From Microbacterium forte (GTDB taxonomy: Bacteria > Actinomycetota > Actinomycetes > Actinomycetales > Microbacteriaceae), in NCBI RefSeq assembly GCF_031885415.1, contig NZ_CP116871.1:930001-994000 (forward strand): a DNA stretch of 64,000 nucleotides. The letters run 5' to 3'. How positions within the stretch are numbered: the stretch's first letter is position 1; every line of letters begins with the position of its first letter. Below, piece by piece: positions 26,162 through 34,891 of this stretch. Under the pieces are notes generated by a model, which worked only from the letters and a program-made list of their open reading frames with translations, did no database searches and was not told where the DNA came from. A program made the position numbers and the translations under genes.

Positions 26162-28045
26162 ATGACCCTCTCACGTCTTTCCGAGCTCACCGCAGATCCC
26201 GCGGCGTCGTTCGTGCTGATCGCCCGAGACGGCGCCGACACCGTCGAGCTGCTCACCGGCGAGGTCGTCGATGTCGAACTGCTGGCTGACATCCCGCTGT
26301 CGATAGACGGCATCCCCCGCGAGATCTTCACCATGGTGCCCTACCGTCAGGTGCGCGAGCGCGGCTTCGTCGCCCAGGATGACGGCGCGCCCCTGCGCTG
26401 CATCGTGGTCGATGAGCACCTCCACCTGCCCACGTCTGCGCTGCTCGCCGAGCTTCCGACGGATGCCGTGCCGCTGAGCGACGGCGGCTTCGACATCGCC
26501 GACGACGAGTACGCAGGGATCGTCGAGACCGTGATCGCCGACGAGATCGGACGCGGTGAAGGCGCGAACTTCGTGATCCGTCGCGACTTCACCGCCGAGA
26601 TCGAGGTCGACGACCGAACCGCCGCGCTCACCTGGTTCCGGGCTCTTCTCGCGCACGAACGAGGCGCTTATTGGACCTTCGCAGTGGTGACACCCGGGCA
26701 CATCGCGGTCGGCGCGAGCCCTGAGGCGCACGTCGTCGCGCGCGGCGGCGTCGTCACGATGAATCCCATCTCGGGCACGTTCCGCCACCCTGCGGGAGGA
26801 GCCACGAGAGAGACGCTCGTCGACTTCCTCTCCTCGACGAAGGAGACCGAAGAGCTCTTCATGGTGGTGGACGAGGAGCTCAAGATGATGAGCGCCGTAT
26901 GCTCCGACGGCGGACGCATCACCGGCCCGCATCTGAAGGAGATGTCGCGCCTCACCCACACCGAGTACATGCTCCGCGGGCGCAGTGCGCTCGACCCCCG
27001 CGACATCCTGCGCGAGACGATGTTCGCGCCGACCGTGACCGGCTCGCCGATGCAGAACGCATGCGCGGTGATCCGTCGCCATGAGAAGAAGCCGCGCGGC
27101 TACTACTCGGGCGTTGCCGCCCTGTTCACTCCGAACGACGCCGGAGGGCACGACCTCGACGCACCGATCCTGATCCGCACCGTGTATCTCCAGAACGGCT
27201 CGCTCAGTGTGCCCGTGGGCGCGACGCTCGTGCGCCACTCGGACCCGCACGGCGAGGTGTCGGAGACCCACGGCAAGGCCGCCGGCGTGCTCGGCGCCAT
27301 CGGGGCGATCGATCGCGACAGCGTCGCCGAGGCGCGCGACGATGCCGACGCGCCGGGCGAACGGCTGCCCCTCGCCGACGACCCCGTAGTCGCTGAGCTC
27401 CTCTCCTCGCGCAATGCGCGCCTGGCCGACTTCTGGCTGAATCCGCAGGGTGACGATCTGACCGGGCCCTTCGCCGGGCGCTCGGCGATCGTCGTCGATG
27501 CGGAGGACCGCTTCACCACGATGCTCGCTCACCAGCTGCGCCACCTCGGACTCGATGTCACGATCCGCGCCTGGAGCGACGTCGACGACGCCGAGCTCGA
27601 CGCGGCCGACCTCGTGGTCGCCGGCCCGGGGCCCGGCGACCCCCGTGACGTCGAGAGCTCTCGGATCACCAGGTTGCGCGAGGTCGTGTCGCGACGTGTG
27701 GACGCCGGGTCGCCACTGCTCGCCGTGTGCCTGAGCCACCAGATCCTCAGCGATCGCCTCGGGATCGCCCTGACGCCCCTCGCCGCGCCGCATCAGGGGC
27801 TGCAGAAGTCGGTCCCCGTGTTCGGCGAGGACGCCTCGATCGGCTTCTACAACACCTTCACAGCCAGGGTGATCCCCGGCACGACGTCGACGGGAACGGT
27901 CGAGGTGTCGGCCGACCCCGGATCAGGCGACGTCTACGCGCTTCGCGGCGAGCGCTTCGCATCGGTGCAGGGCCACCTGGAGTCGATCCTGTCGCGCGAC
28001 GGCATCCGCACTCTCGAGCGTCTGGTCTCGCACGCGCTCGCCTGA
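26162..28045 (+). CDS. trpEG: Fused anthranilate synthase (TrpE-TrpG), PhzE-like
   Basis: 627 residues from ATG 26162, set by AGGAGACACC upstream; an open frame back to 25955 crosses the attenuator and is not used. Residues about 1-415 are the chorismate-using TrpE part (ISGTFRHPAGG, VDEELKMMSAVC, LKEMSRLTHTEY, ETMFAPTVTGSP). About 440-627 is the TrpG glutaminase, with Cys523 in AVCLSHQ and His605/Glu607 in GHLES. The sequence resembles PhzE (ADIC synthase) as well as actinobacterial fused anthranilate synthases. The trp attenuator argues that it supplies anthranilate for tryptophan. No other phenazine or trp genes are nearby. Confidence 0.88.
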   Translation: MTLSRLSELTADPAASFVLIARDGADTVELLTGEVVDVELLADIPLSIDGIPREIFTMVPYRQVRERGFVAQDDGAPLRCIVVDEHLHLPTSALLAELPTDAVPLSDGGFDIADDEYAGIVETVIADEIGRGEGANFVIRRDFTAEIEVDDRTAALTWFRALLAHERGAYWTFAVVTPGHIAVGASPEAHVVARGGVVTMNPISGTFRHPAGGATRETLVDFLSSTKETEELFMVVDEELKMMSAVCSDGGRITGPHLKEMSRLTHTEYMLRGRSALDPRDILRETMFAPTVTGSPMQNACAVIRRHEKKPRGYYSGVAALFTPNDAGGHDLDAPILIRTVYLQNGSLSVPVGATLVRHSDPHGEVSETHGKAAGVLGAIGAIDRDSVAEARDDADAPGERLPLADDPVVAELLSSRNARLADFWLNPQGDDLTGPFAGRSAIVVDAEDRFTTMLAHQLRHLGLDVTIRAWSDVDDAELDAADLVVAGPGPGDPRDVESSRITRLREVVSRRVDAGSPLLAVCLSHQILSDRLGIALTPLAAPHQGLQKSVPVFGEDASIGFYNTFTARVIPGTTSTGTVEVSADPGSGDVYALRGERFASVQGHLESILSRDGIRTLERLVSHALA

Positions 28046-28104
28046 TCCGAAGGCGGATGCCGTCGCGACCCGCCCGTCCAGCCAGCCGACCCCGCGAAGG
28101 CGAC

Positions 28105-29421
28105 TCAGCCGCCGAAGATGTTCACCGGGTTGAAGACATCGGCGAGGAGCAGCACGGCCCCCATCACGATGAGCAGTGTCGCCACGACCACGGTCAGCGG
28201 CACGAGCCTGGTGGCGTCGACGGGCGGGGGCGGCGGTCGCCGGAACAGCTTCGCCCAGGCGCGGCGGATGCCGTCCCACAGCGCGACGACCACGTGCCCG
28301 CCGTCGAGCGGCAGCAGCGGGATCAGGTTGAACACGAACAGTGCGACATTGAGGGATCCGAGAAGCCCGAGAAGCACGGAGAAGCGGTTGACGATCGGCG
28401 CATCGATCGCCGCGACCTCACCCGCGATGCGTCCGACCCCCACGACGCTCAGCGGCCCGTTCGGATCGCGCTCAGACCCGGTGACCAGTGAGACGCCGGT
28501 CTCCCAGATCCGCACCGGAAGGGTGACGATCATCGACCCCACGCGCACGACGGTATCGGCCGCCATCTGGGGTCCTGCCGACAGCGGCTGGGGGACGAAG
28601 CCCATCTGCGCCGCCATGCCGACGTAGCCGACCTCCCGGACGACGGGCTGCCCGTCCTCGCCGATGACCGGCTGCCCGCTCGCATCGGTGATGGTGCGCT
28701 CAGCCTCGATCGGCGTGATGCTCAGGGTCTCCTCCGCACCGTCTCGAAGCACCACCAGTTCCAGGGTCTCTCCTGGAGCGGCCTGCACGATGGCGGTCGC
28801 CTGCGCGAAGGTCGACACGGGCTGACCGTCGACGGACACCAGCACGTCGCCAGGCCTGATGCCGGCCTCGGCAGCCGGCGTCGCCGGGTCGTCGGCCTCG
28901 CACTCGGTCGCCGTCGATCCGGCGGGCAGGACGCACTGGTTCACCGACGCGATGGTCGTGGTCCCCTGCTGCACTCCGATGCCGGACACCAGAACAGTGA
29001 AGATCACGATCGCGAGGATCAGGTTCATCAACGGGCCGCCGAGCATCACGACGACGCGCTTCCACACGGGGAGACGGTAGAAGACGCGGTCCTCAGCACC
29101 TTCGGCGATCGTCTCGTCGTTCGCCGATCGTGCGTCCTGCACGAGAGCACGGAAGACGCCCTTCGCCGGGCCCGATGCGGTGGAGGCCGGGTACATCCCC
29201 GACATCGAGATGAATCCGCCGAGCGGCAGCAGCTTGAAGCCGTACTCCGTCTCGCCGATGCGCTTGGACCACAGTCTCGGGCCGAAGCCGATCATGTACT
29301 GGCCCACACGCACGCCGAAGAGCTTCGCCGGCAGGAGGTGGCCGACCTCGTGCAGACCGATCGACAGGCCGAGGCCGATCAGCATGAACACGATGCCACC
29401 CAGATAGAGCAGTGCTTCCAC
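28105..29421 (-). CDS. rseP: Site-2 intramembrane zinc metalloprotease (RseP/Rip1-like)
   Basis: 438 residues. It cleaves membrane proteins such as anti-sigma factors within the bilayer. The zinc motif HEVGH (24-28) lies in the first membrane helix. A PDZ domain occupies about 185-260 (GIRPGDVLVSVDGQPVSTF), and the third zinc ligand is in NLIPLLPLDGGH near 370. Four membrane segments are evident, with the last near the C-terminus. GTG 29421 is six bases after TAGCTT on this strand, so a leaderless mRNA is likely. In other actinobacteria it lies directly between dxr and ispG; here trpEG and several other genes intervene. Confidence 0.94.
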   Translation of the reverse strand: MEALLYLGGIVFMLIGLGLSIGLHEVGHLLPAKLFGVRVGQYMIGFGPRLWSKRIGETEYGFKLLPLGGFISMSGMYPASTASGPAKGVFRALVQDARSANDETIAEGAEDRVFYRLPVWKRVVVMLGGPLMNLILAIVIFTVLVSGIGVQQGTTTIASVNQCVLPAGSTATECEADDPATPAAEAGIRPGDVLVSVDGQPVSTFAQATAIVQAAPGETLELVVLRDGAEETLSITPIEAERTITDASGQPVIGEDGQPVVREVGYVGMAAQMGFVPQPLSAGPQMAADTVVRVGSMIVTLPVRIWETGVSLVTGSERDPNGPLSVVGVGRIAGEVAAIDAPIVNRFSVLLGLLGSLNVALFVFNLIPLLPLDGGHVVVALWDGIRRAWAKLFRRPPPPPVDATRLVPLTVVVATLLIVMGAVLLLADVFNPVNIFGG

Positions 29422-29503
29422 TCCCCCAAGCTAGTGCTCGTCGCCTAGGAATAAGCCCCATGTGCTGCGCAGGGCGATGACGCGGCGCGGTTAGGCTTGA
29501 GTC
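29422..29503. promoter_or_regulatory. Divergent leaderless promoters of rseP and the 29504 gene
   Basis: TAGCTT on the minus strand (29428-29433) ends six bases before the rseP GTG, and TAGGCT on the plus strand (29492-29497) ends six bases before GTG 29504. The two -10 elements are within 70 bases, so the promoters probably interfere. Confidence 0.55.
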
Positions 29504-30076
29504 GTGACCTCCCGCCAGCTGCGACTTCTGCGCGCAGCCGCGGCGTCCGGTGCCGCAACCCTCGTGGCCGCGGCATCGCACACCACCGCGGGCGGAGCCG
29601 CCCCGCATCCGCTCTTGGTCATCGCCGTCGCAGCGCTCCTCGTGCCTCTCGCGGCGCTGCTCATCGGCGCCCAGGTCTCCAGATCGCGCGTCGCTCTGAC
29701 GGTGCTGGTCAGTCAGGGGCTCTTCCACCTCGTGTTCCAGCTGCTCGGCACACCGACCGGCACGACGGCGCTCGGCGGCCACGAACACCATCTCGACCTC
29801 GCCGCCCTGGGCCCGGTGGTCGCGACGACCGCTCCTGATGCGCTCATGATCGTCGGTCATGCCATCGCAGCGATCGTCACCACCGCTCTGGTCTGTCACG
29901 GCGAGTCGTCGGTGCGAGCGATCGCCGGCTGGGTGCAGGCACGCCTGCGCCGCACGGTCGCCCTGTTCCGCCCGACCCATGAACGTCCCGCCTTCCCGGT
30001 GTTCGCGATCCGAGTGCCGACCGAGAACGACTTCTCGGTATCGGTCTCGCGCCGCGGTCCTCCTGTGCACGTCTGA
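29504..30076 (+). CDS. Membrane protein next to the YcnI copper protein
   Basis: 190 residues from a GTG fixed by TAGGCT six bases upstream. Three to four hydrophobic segments cover about 10-150, with an exposed His-rich loop (GGHEHH, near 92-97) and further His in membrane-adjacent positions. The C-terminal 40 residues are basic and soluble. I do not recognise a named family. Proteins of this sort often accompany YcnI/DUF1775 genes in actinobacteria, so a role in copper handling is reasonable but inferred from context and the His loop. The YcnI gene follows 89 bases later. Confidence 0.75.
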   Translation: MTSRQLRLLRAAAASGAATLVAAASHTTAGGAAPHPLLVIAVAALLVPLAALLIGAQVSRSRVALTVLVSQGLFHLVFQLLGTPTGTTALGGHEHHLDLAALGPVVATTAPDALMIVGHAIAAIVTTALVCHGESSVRAIAGWVQARLRRTVALFRPTHERPAFPVFAIRVPTENDFSVSVSRRGPPVHV

Positions 30077-30165
30077 TCACGTATCGCCTCCCCGAGGCGT
30101 TTCCACCTTCCCGCGGATGCCGCGCACACCGACGCGCCCGCAGATCAGCACACAGGAGTACCACC

Positions 30166-30852
30166 ATGCGTTCCACCACCACCCGCCGCAACATCACCGC
30201 AGGACTCGTCGGCGGCACGATCCTCGCTCTCGCCCTCCCCACGATGGCCAGCGCCCACGTCAGTGTCAGCCCGGATGAGCTGACTGCAGGAGACCACGGC
30301 GTGCTCACCTTCTCGTTCGCCCACGGCTGCGAGAACTCGCCGACCACCTCGCTGAAGGTGACGATGCCCGAGGGCCTCGCATCGGTCGCGCCCACCATGG
30401 ACAGCGACTGGACGATCGACATCGAGAAAGGCGATGACGGCCTCGTCAGCGCCGTGACCTACACCGCCATCGCGCCGGTGCCCAATGAACTGCGCGGCGC
30501 AGTGAGCATGGCTGTCGGGCTCGACGAGGACACGCCCGACTCGCTCGCATTCCCGGTCGTCCAGACATGCGTCGAGGGCAGCACCGAATGGACGCAGCTC
30601 GCAGAGGACGGCGAAGACCCGCACAGCCTCGACGCCCCGGCTCCGGTCGTCGAGGTCGTCGCCGCGTCCGCTGACGGACACGGGGAGCACGGCTCCGCGG
30701 ACGAGGCCGGAGACGCGGACACCGCGAATTCGGATGCCGACGACGATGCGGTCTCCGCGAACGCGCTCGGCACGGCACTGGGCGCGGGCGGCCTCGTCGC
30801 CGGCATCGCCGCACTCGTCGTCTCCGTACTGGCGTACCGCCGCAAGGCGTGA
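30166..30852 (+). CDS. ycnI: YcnI-family copper-binding membrane-anchored protein (DUF1775)
   Basis: 228 residues. A signal peptide ends at ASA-30, so the mature protein begins with His31 (HVSVSP). In Bacillus YcnI the N-terminal His forms a mononuclear copper site with help from a conserved Trp; Trp82 is a candidate here. The DUF1775 domain covers about 31-150 and contains Cys55 and a later Cys that may pair. An acidic, His-containing linker (about 165-195) leads to a C-terminal membrane helix and a short basic tail, placing it on the outer face of the membrane. RBS AGGAG precedes the ATG. Confidence 0.92.
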   Translation: MRSTTTRRNITAGLVGGTILALALPTMASAHVSVSPDELTAGDHGVLTFSFAHGCENSPTTSLKVTMPEGLASVAPTMDSDWTIDIEKGDDGLVSAVTYTAIAPVPNELRGAVSMAVGLDEDTPDSLAFPVVQTCVEGSTEWTQLAEDGEDPHSLDAPAPVVEVVAASADGHGEHGSADEAGDADTANSDADDDAVSANALGTALGAGGLVAGIAALVVSVLAYRRKA

Positions 30853-30941
30853 CGCCCCGGCGCGTCTCCTCGGCTCGATGGGGCCGAGGAGACGTGCCGC
30901 ACCCCGTGTTCTCCTCGGAGCCGTGAGATCATTGATGCGAC

Positions 30942-32564
30942 ATGTCGATTGAACAACAACCGAGCCTGCCTCCCGTGCTCCGCCCCGCGAACCCGCCCCG
31001 GCGTGAGCTGTCCGAACTCGCCTCTCGATTCGCACGAGACGTCCGCGGCGAGGTGAACGGTGTCACCCTGTCAGGGATCACCCTCGCCACCGCCGACCTC
31101 CGCCCCGGCGAGGCCTTCGTCGCGATCCGGGGTGTGAACCGCCACGGGGCCGAGTTCGCGGCCACCGCCGCCGAGAAGGGTGCCGTCGCGATCATCACCG
31201 ACGAGGACGGCGCCGACATCGCCGAACCGGCCGGACTCCCCGTGCTCATCGTGGACGACCCCCGCGCCGTGCTCGGTGCGCTGAGCGCCTGGGTCTACGG
31301 CACGGGCGCAGGCGAACCGCTCCCGCTGCTGTTCGCCACCACGGGCACCAACGGCAAGACGAGCGTCTCGCATCTGCTCGAGGGCATCCTCGGCCAGCTC
31401 GGCGTCGTCACCGGACTCTCGTCGACCGCCGAGCGCCACATCGCCGGTGAGGTCATCGTCTCGAGACTGACAACCCCGGAAGCCTCCGAGATGCACGCGC
31501 TGCTCGCGCTGATGCGCGAGCGCGACGTCGAGGCCGTCGCCGTCGAAGTCAGCGCTCAGGCGCTGTCCCGTCACCGCGTCGATGGCATCCGCTTCGACGT
31601 CGCCGGCTTCACCAATCTCAGCCATGACCACCTCGACGACTACGCCGACATGGAGGAGTACTTCGAGGCCAAGCTGGCGCTGTTCCGACCGGATCGGGCG
31701 ACGCGCGCAGTGGTATGCCTCGACTCACCGTCGGGCGCCACCGTCGCGCAGCGCTCGGAGATCCCCGTGGTCACCGTCGGCACCCCCTCGATCGCCGCGG
31801 ATCCCGAGGGCGCGGCCCGCGCGGACTGGGTCGTGGTGATCGACGACGAGCGCGCATCCGGAACCACGTTCACGCTGACCGGCCCGGCAGGAAGACTGAC
31901 GACGACCGTTCCCGTGATCGGCCCGCACATGGCGGCGAACGCCGCCCTCGCGATCGTGATGCTGCTCGAAGGCGGCTACGAATGGGACCGCATCGCCTCG
32001 GCGCTCGACCGTGACGGCGGCATCCTGGCGCATCTCCCGGGTCGCACCCAACTCGTCTCCGGCGACACCGGCCCTGTCGTCTTCGTCGACTTCGGGCACT
32101 CTCCCGACGCGTTCGAGAAGACCCTCGCCGCGGTCCGCCGTGTCACACCCGGCAAGGTGCTGATGCTCTTCGGAGCCGACGGCGACCGCGATGCCAGCAA
32201 ACGCTTCGATATGGCGCGCACTGCCGTGGAGGGCAGTGACATCCTCGTCGTGACGGACCACCACCCCCGCTTCGAAGACCCCGATTCGATCAGGGCCACT
32301 CTCGTCGCCGGCGCCCGCGCGACGCGGCCAGACGCCCAGATCCACGAGTACTCGCCTCCCGAGGCGGCCATCGTGGCAGCGGTCGGCCTGGTCGGAGAGG
32401 GCGACTCGATCCTGTGGGCGGGTCCGGGGCATCAGGACTATCGCGACATCCGGGGCGTGCGCACGCCCTATTCGGCCCGCGAGCTGGCGCGACGTGCGCT
32501 GCGTGCGGCCGGGTGGCCGGTGCCCGATTCGCACTGGCCGGTCCCCTACCCCGACGAGGACTGA
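30942..32564 (+). CDS. MurE-like UDP-MurNAc-peptide ligase
   Basis: 540 residues, three-domain Mur ligase. It adds an amino acid (usually residue 3) to UDP-MurNAc-L-Ala-D-Glu. The ATP loop TGTNGKTS is at 134-141, the candidate carbamylated Lys is Lys244 in YFEAKLALF, and TNLSHDHLDDY matches MurE. The specificity loop reads DHHPRFEDP (439-447) in place of the DNPR of meso-DAP enzymes, consistent with a different amino acid. Microbacterium cell walls are of the B type, without meso-DAP. The gene lies outside any division and cell-wall cluster, so it could be a second paralogue with another substrate. Confidence 0.85.
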   Translation: MSIEQQPSLPPVLRPANPPRRELSELASRFARDVRGEVNGVTLSGITLATADLRPGEAFVAIRGVNRHGAEFAATAAEKGAVAIITDEDGADIAEPAGLPVLIVDDPRAVLGALSAWVYGTGAGEPLPLLFATTGTNGKTSVSHLLEGILGQLGVVTGLSSTAERHIAGEVIVSRLTTPEASEMHALLALMRERDVEAVAVEVSAQALSRHRVDGIRFDVAGFTNLSHDHLDDYADMEEYFEAKLALFRPDRATRAVVCLDSPSGATVAQRSEIPVVTVGTPSIAADPEGAARADWVVVIDDERASGTTFTLTGPAGRLTTTVPVIGPHMAANAALAIVMLLEGGYEWDRIASALDRDGGILAHLPGRTQLVSGDTGPVVFVDFGHSPDAFEKTLAAVRRVTPGKVLMLFGADGDRDASKRFDMARTAVEGSDILVVTDHHPRFEDPDSIRATLVAGARATRPDAQIHEYSPPEAAIVAAVGLVGEGDSILWAGPGHQDYRDIRGVRTPYSARELARRALRAAGWPVPDSHWPVPYPDED

Positions 32565-32659
32565 CCCGAGCGCCGATGCCGTCGCGATTCACGGCGGCGC
32601 GGCAGCGGGGCGGCCCTCGATCGTCTCTCGCCTCGAGCGGGTGACCGCCTGAGCGCGGA

Positions 32660-33742
32660 TCAGGCGCGCGCGATCAGCTCGTCAGCCTTGCGGCGCGCCC
32701 ACTCCTCGGCCTCGGCGAGCGATTCGACCGTCAGCGTCTGCGGCGGCTCGTGGGCATCGACCACGCGCGAGATCGTGTCGACGATTCCGAGGAACGGCAG
32801 GCGTCCCTCATGGAAGGCATCGACCGCCTGCTCGTTGGCGGCGTTGTAGACGGCGGGGAATGTCGCGCCCGCACGGCCCACGGCCTTGGCGAGGTCGACA
32901 GCCGGGAACGCGACGTCGTCGAGCGGCTCGAAGGTCCACGAGGTCGCCTGGGTCCAGTCGAGGGGCCGTCCGACCCCGCCGACGCGACTCGGCCAGTCGA
33001 GCCCCAGCGAGATCGGCAGACGCATGTCGGGCGGCGACGCCTGGGCGATCGTCGAGCCGTCGATGAACTCGACCATCGAGTGCACGATCGACTGCGGGTG
33101 CACGACGACCTCGATGTCGTCGTAGGCGACGTCGAACAGCAGGTGCGCCTCGATCACCTCGAGACCCTTGTTCACCAGCGTCGCGGAGTTCGTCGTGACC
33201 ATCCGACCCATGTCCCACGTCGGGTGCGCGAGTGCCTCCTGGGGGGTGACCTGGAGCATCTGCTCGCGTGAGCGCCCGCGGAACGGCCCACCGGATGCCG
33301 TCACCACCAGGCGCCTCACCTCGGCGTGGGTGCCGCTGCGCAGCGCCTGCGCCAGGGCCGAGTGCTCCGAGTCGACAGGGACGATCTGGTCATGCGCGGC
33401 CGCAGCGAGAACCAGCTCACCACCGACGATGAGGGATTCCTTGTTCGCGAGAGCGAGGGTTCTGCCGGCTTTCAGCGCCGCAAGAGTGGAACCGAGTCCG
33501 ATCGACCCGGTGATCGCGTTGAGCACTACGTCGGCCTCGACATCGCGGACCAGCTGCTCGGCCTCGGCCGCACCCAGTGCGGTGCTGTCGACGTGGAAGC
33601 TCGCAGCCTGCTCCGCGAGCATCTCGGCGTTCGTCCCGGCGGCGAGGCCGACGAGTTCGAAACGTCGAGGATTGGCGCGGATGACGTCGAGCGCCTGCGT
33701 GCCGATGGAGCCGGTGGAGCCGAGGACGATGATGCGACGCAT
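32660..33742 (-). CDS. dxr: 1-deoxy-D-xylulose 5-phosphate reductoisomerase
   Basis: 360 residues. It makes MEP from DXP with NADPH, the committed MEP-pathway step. The NADPH fold begins [18 protein letters not shown]. The metal-binding and active-site motifs include [18 protein letters not shown] and TASGGPFRG, and the flexible loop HPTWDMG is present. The C-terminal NAANE motif is seen in [16 protein letters not shown] 33742 is six bases after TAGGCT. rseP and ispG, its usual neighbours, are displaced to 28 kb and 25 kb. Confidence 0.97.
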   Translation of the reverse strand: MRRIIVLGSTGSIGTQALDVIRANPRRFELVGLAAGTNAEMLAEQAASFHVDSTALGAAEAEQLVRDVEADVVLNAITGSIGLGSTLAALKAGRTLALANKESLIVGGELVLAAAAHDQIVPVDSEHSALAQALRSGTHAEVRRLVVTASGGPFRGRSREQMLQVTPQEALAHPTWDMGRMVTTNSATLVNKGLEVIEAHLLFDVAYDDIEVVVHPQSIVHSMVEFIDGSTIAQASPPDMRLPISLGLDWPSRVGGVGRPLDWTQATSWTFEPLDDVAFPAVDLAKAVGRAGATFPAVYNAANEQAVDAFHEGRLPFLGIVDTISRVVDAHEPPQTLTVESLAEAEEWARRKADELIARA

Positions 33743-33778
33743 GCCGCCAGCCTATGGCAAGCCCCCGGCCCGTCTGCG

Positions 33779-34768
33779 TTACGGCGCCTGCTCGACCGGA
33801 GTCGTCGCGAGGATGTCGACGACGAAGACGAGGGTCTCTCCGGTCAGATCGGTGTCGTTCTTCTCGCCCTCACCGTAGCCGTCCTTCGGAGGCATGGCGA
33901 CGACCACCTGCGACCCGACCTTCTGGCCTTCGAGGGCCATCTTGAACCCGGGGACCACTCCGCTGGTCGGGAACTGCGATGGCGCTGCGTCCCGGCTCCA
34001 GCTCGAGTCGAACTCGGAGCCGTCCGACCACTTCACGCCGCGGTACTGCACCGTGACGAGGTCGCCCGCTCCGACGACGGCGCCGTCACCCTGCTTGAGG
34101 ACGGCCACCTCCGTCTCGGTGGGGGCGTCGGCGTCGGGGATCGTGATGGTGGGAGAACCGGCGTCGTCGAGCTCGACGACGGGCATGCCCTCGGTCGCAT
34201 CGACGTCGGAGCCGGAAGCCGTCGTGGGAAGCTGCTCGATCGTCTCGACGTAGAGGACGCTCGGGTTCATGCCCTCCTGCGCTGCAGGAAGGGTCAGGAC
34301 GACGCTCGAACCGATCGGGAGGCACTCCGCCGCGACGGTGAAGACGGTGGACTGCGTCGGATCGACGATCTGCTGCGGCTGCTGGACGGCGAGGAGAGCG
34401 GACAGGACTCCGTCGGGCCCGCGCTCCGAGGTGCTGAGCACTTCGTTGGTCGTGGCGTCGATCAGCTGGTAGCGCAGCGACACGAGGTCTCCGGGCATGA
34501 CGTCGTCGCCATCGCCCTCGACCACGACCGAACGCTCGGCCTCGGCGAGATCCGTGCCCTCGGGTACGGAGACCTTGGCACCTGCGCCGGATCCCTCGAC
34601 GGACACGGCATCGGAGCCTGCCCCCGACGCGATGTCAGCGAGGCAGGAGCTCTCGGAGCCGGCATCCGGGGTGGCGGTCGACTCCGGAGTCGCGCCACCG
34701 GAGCACCCGGCCAGCAGAAGGGTCGCCGCGGCGACGGTGGACAGGACGATAAGCGGACGCTTGCGCAC
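33779..34768 (-). CDS. FKBP-type peptidyl-prolyl isomerase lipoprotein
   Basis: 329 residues. A signal peptide with lipobox LLAGC predicts lipidation at Cys22 and anchoring to the outer face of the membrane. The C-terminal FKBP domain (about 220-320) has VTVQYRGVKWSDGSEFDSSW, VVPGFKMALEG and MPPKDGYGEGE, all typical of the fold. An upstream region with weaker FKBP-like features (SLRYQLIDATTNEVLSTSE) may be a degenerate second domain. It probably assists folding of secreted proteins. Convergent orientation relative to plsC is not the case; the two genes are divergent. Confidence 0.92.
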   Translation of the reverse strand: MRKRPLIVLSTVAAATLLLAGCSGGATPESTATPDAGSESSCLADIASGAGSDAVSVEGSGAGAKVSVPEGTDLAEAERSVVVEGDGDDVMPGDLVSLRYQLIDATTNEVLSTSERGPDGVLSALLAVQQPQQIVDPTQSTVFTVAAECLPIGSSVVLTLPAAQEGMNPSVLYVETIEQLPTTASGSDVDATEGMPVVELDDAGSPTITIPDADAPTETEVAVLKQGDGAVVGAGDLVTVQYRGVKWSDGSEFDSSWSRDAAPSQFPTSGVVPGFKMALEGQKVGSQVVVAMPPKDGYGEGEKNDTDLTGETLVFVVDILATTPVEQAP

Positions 34769-34891
34769 AGTTGAACCTCAGGATCGCGGGCGGGACACCC
34801 CATCATCCCTCACGCCCCTTTGCTGATGCTGGGAGGCGCGCGCTGGCGCTTCATTCCCGCCGCGGCATGATTGCCGGGGTAATCTGCTCTG
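34769..34891. promoter_or_regulatory. Divergent gap with leaderless plsC promoter
   Basis: TAATCT at 34880-34885 ends six bases before ATG 34892, giving a leaderless start for plsC. The FKBP promoter in this gap is not clear. Confidence 0.45.

Noticed and set aside
26162..28045. Phenazine biosynthetic cluster
   Set aside because: Although the protein is PhzE-like, no phzB, D, F or G genes are nearby and the gene has a trp attenuator.
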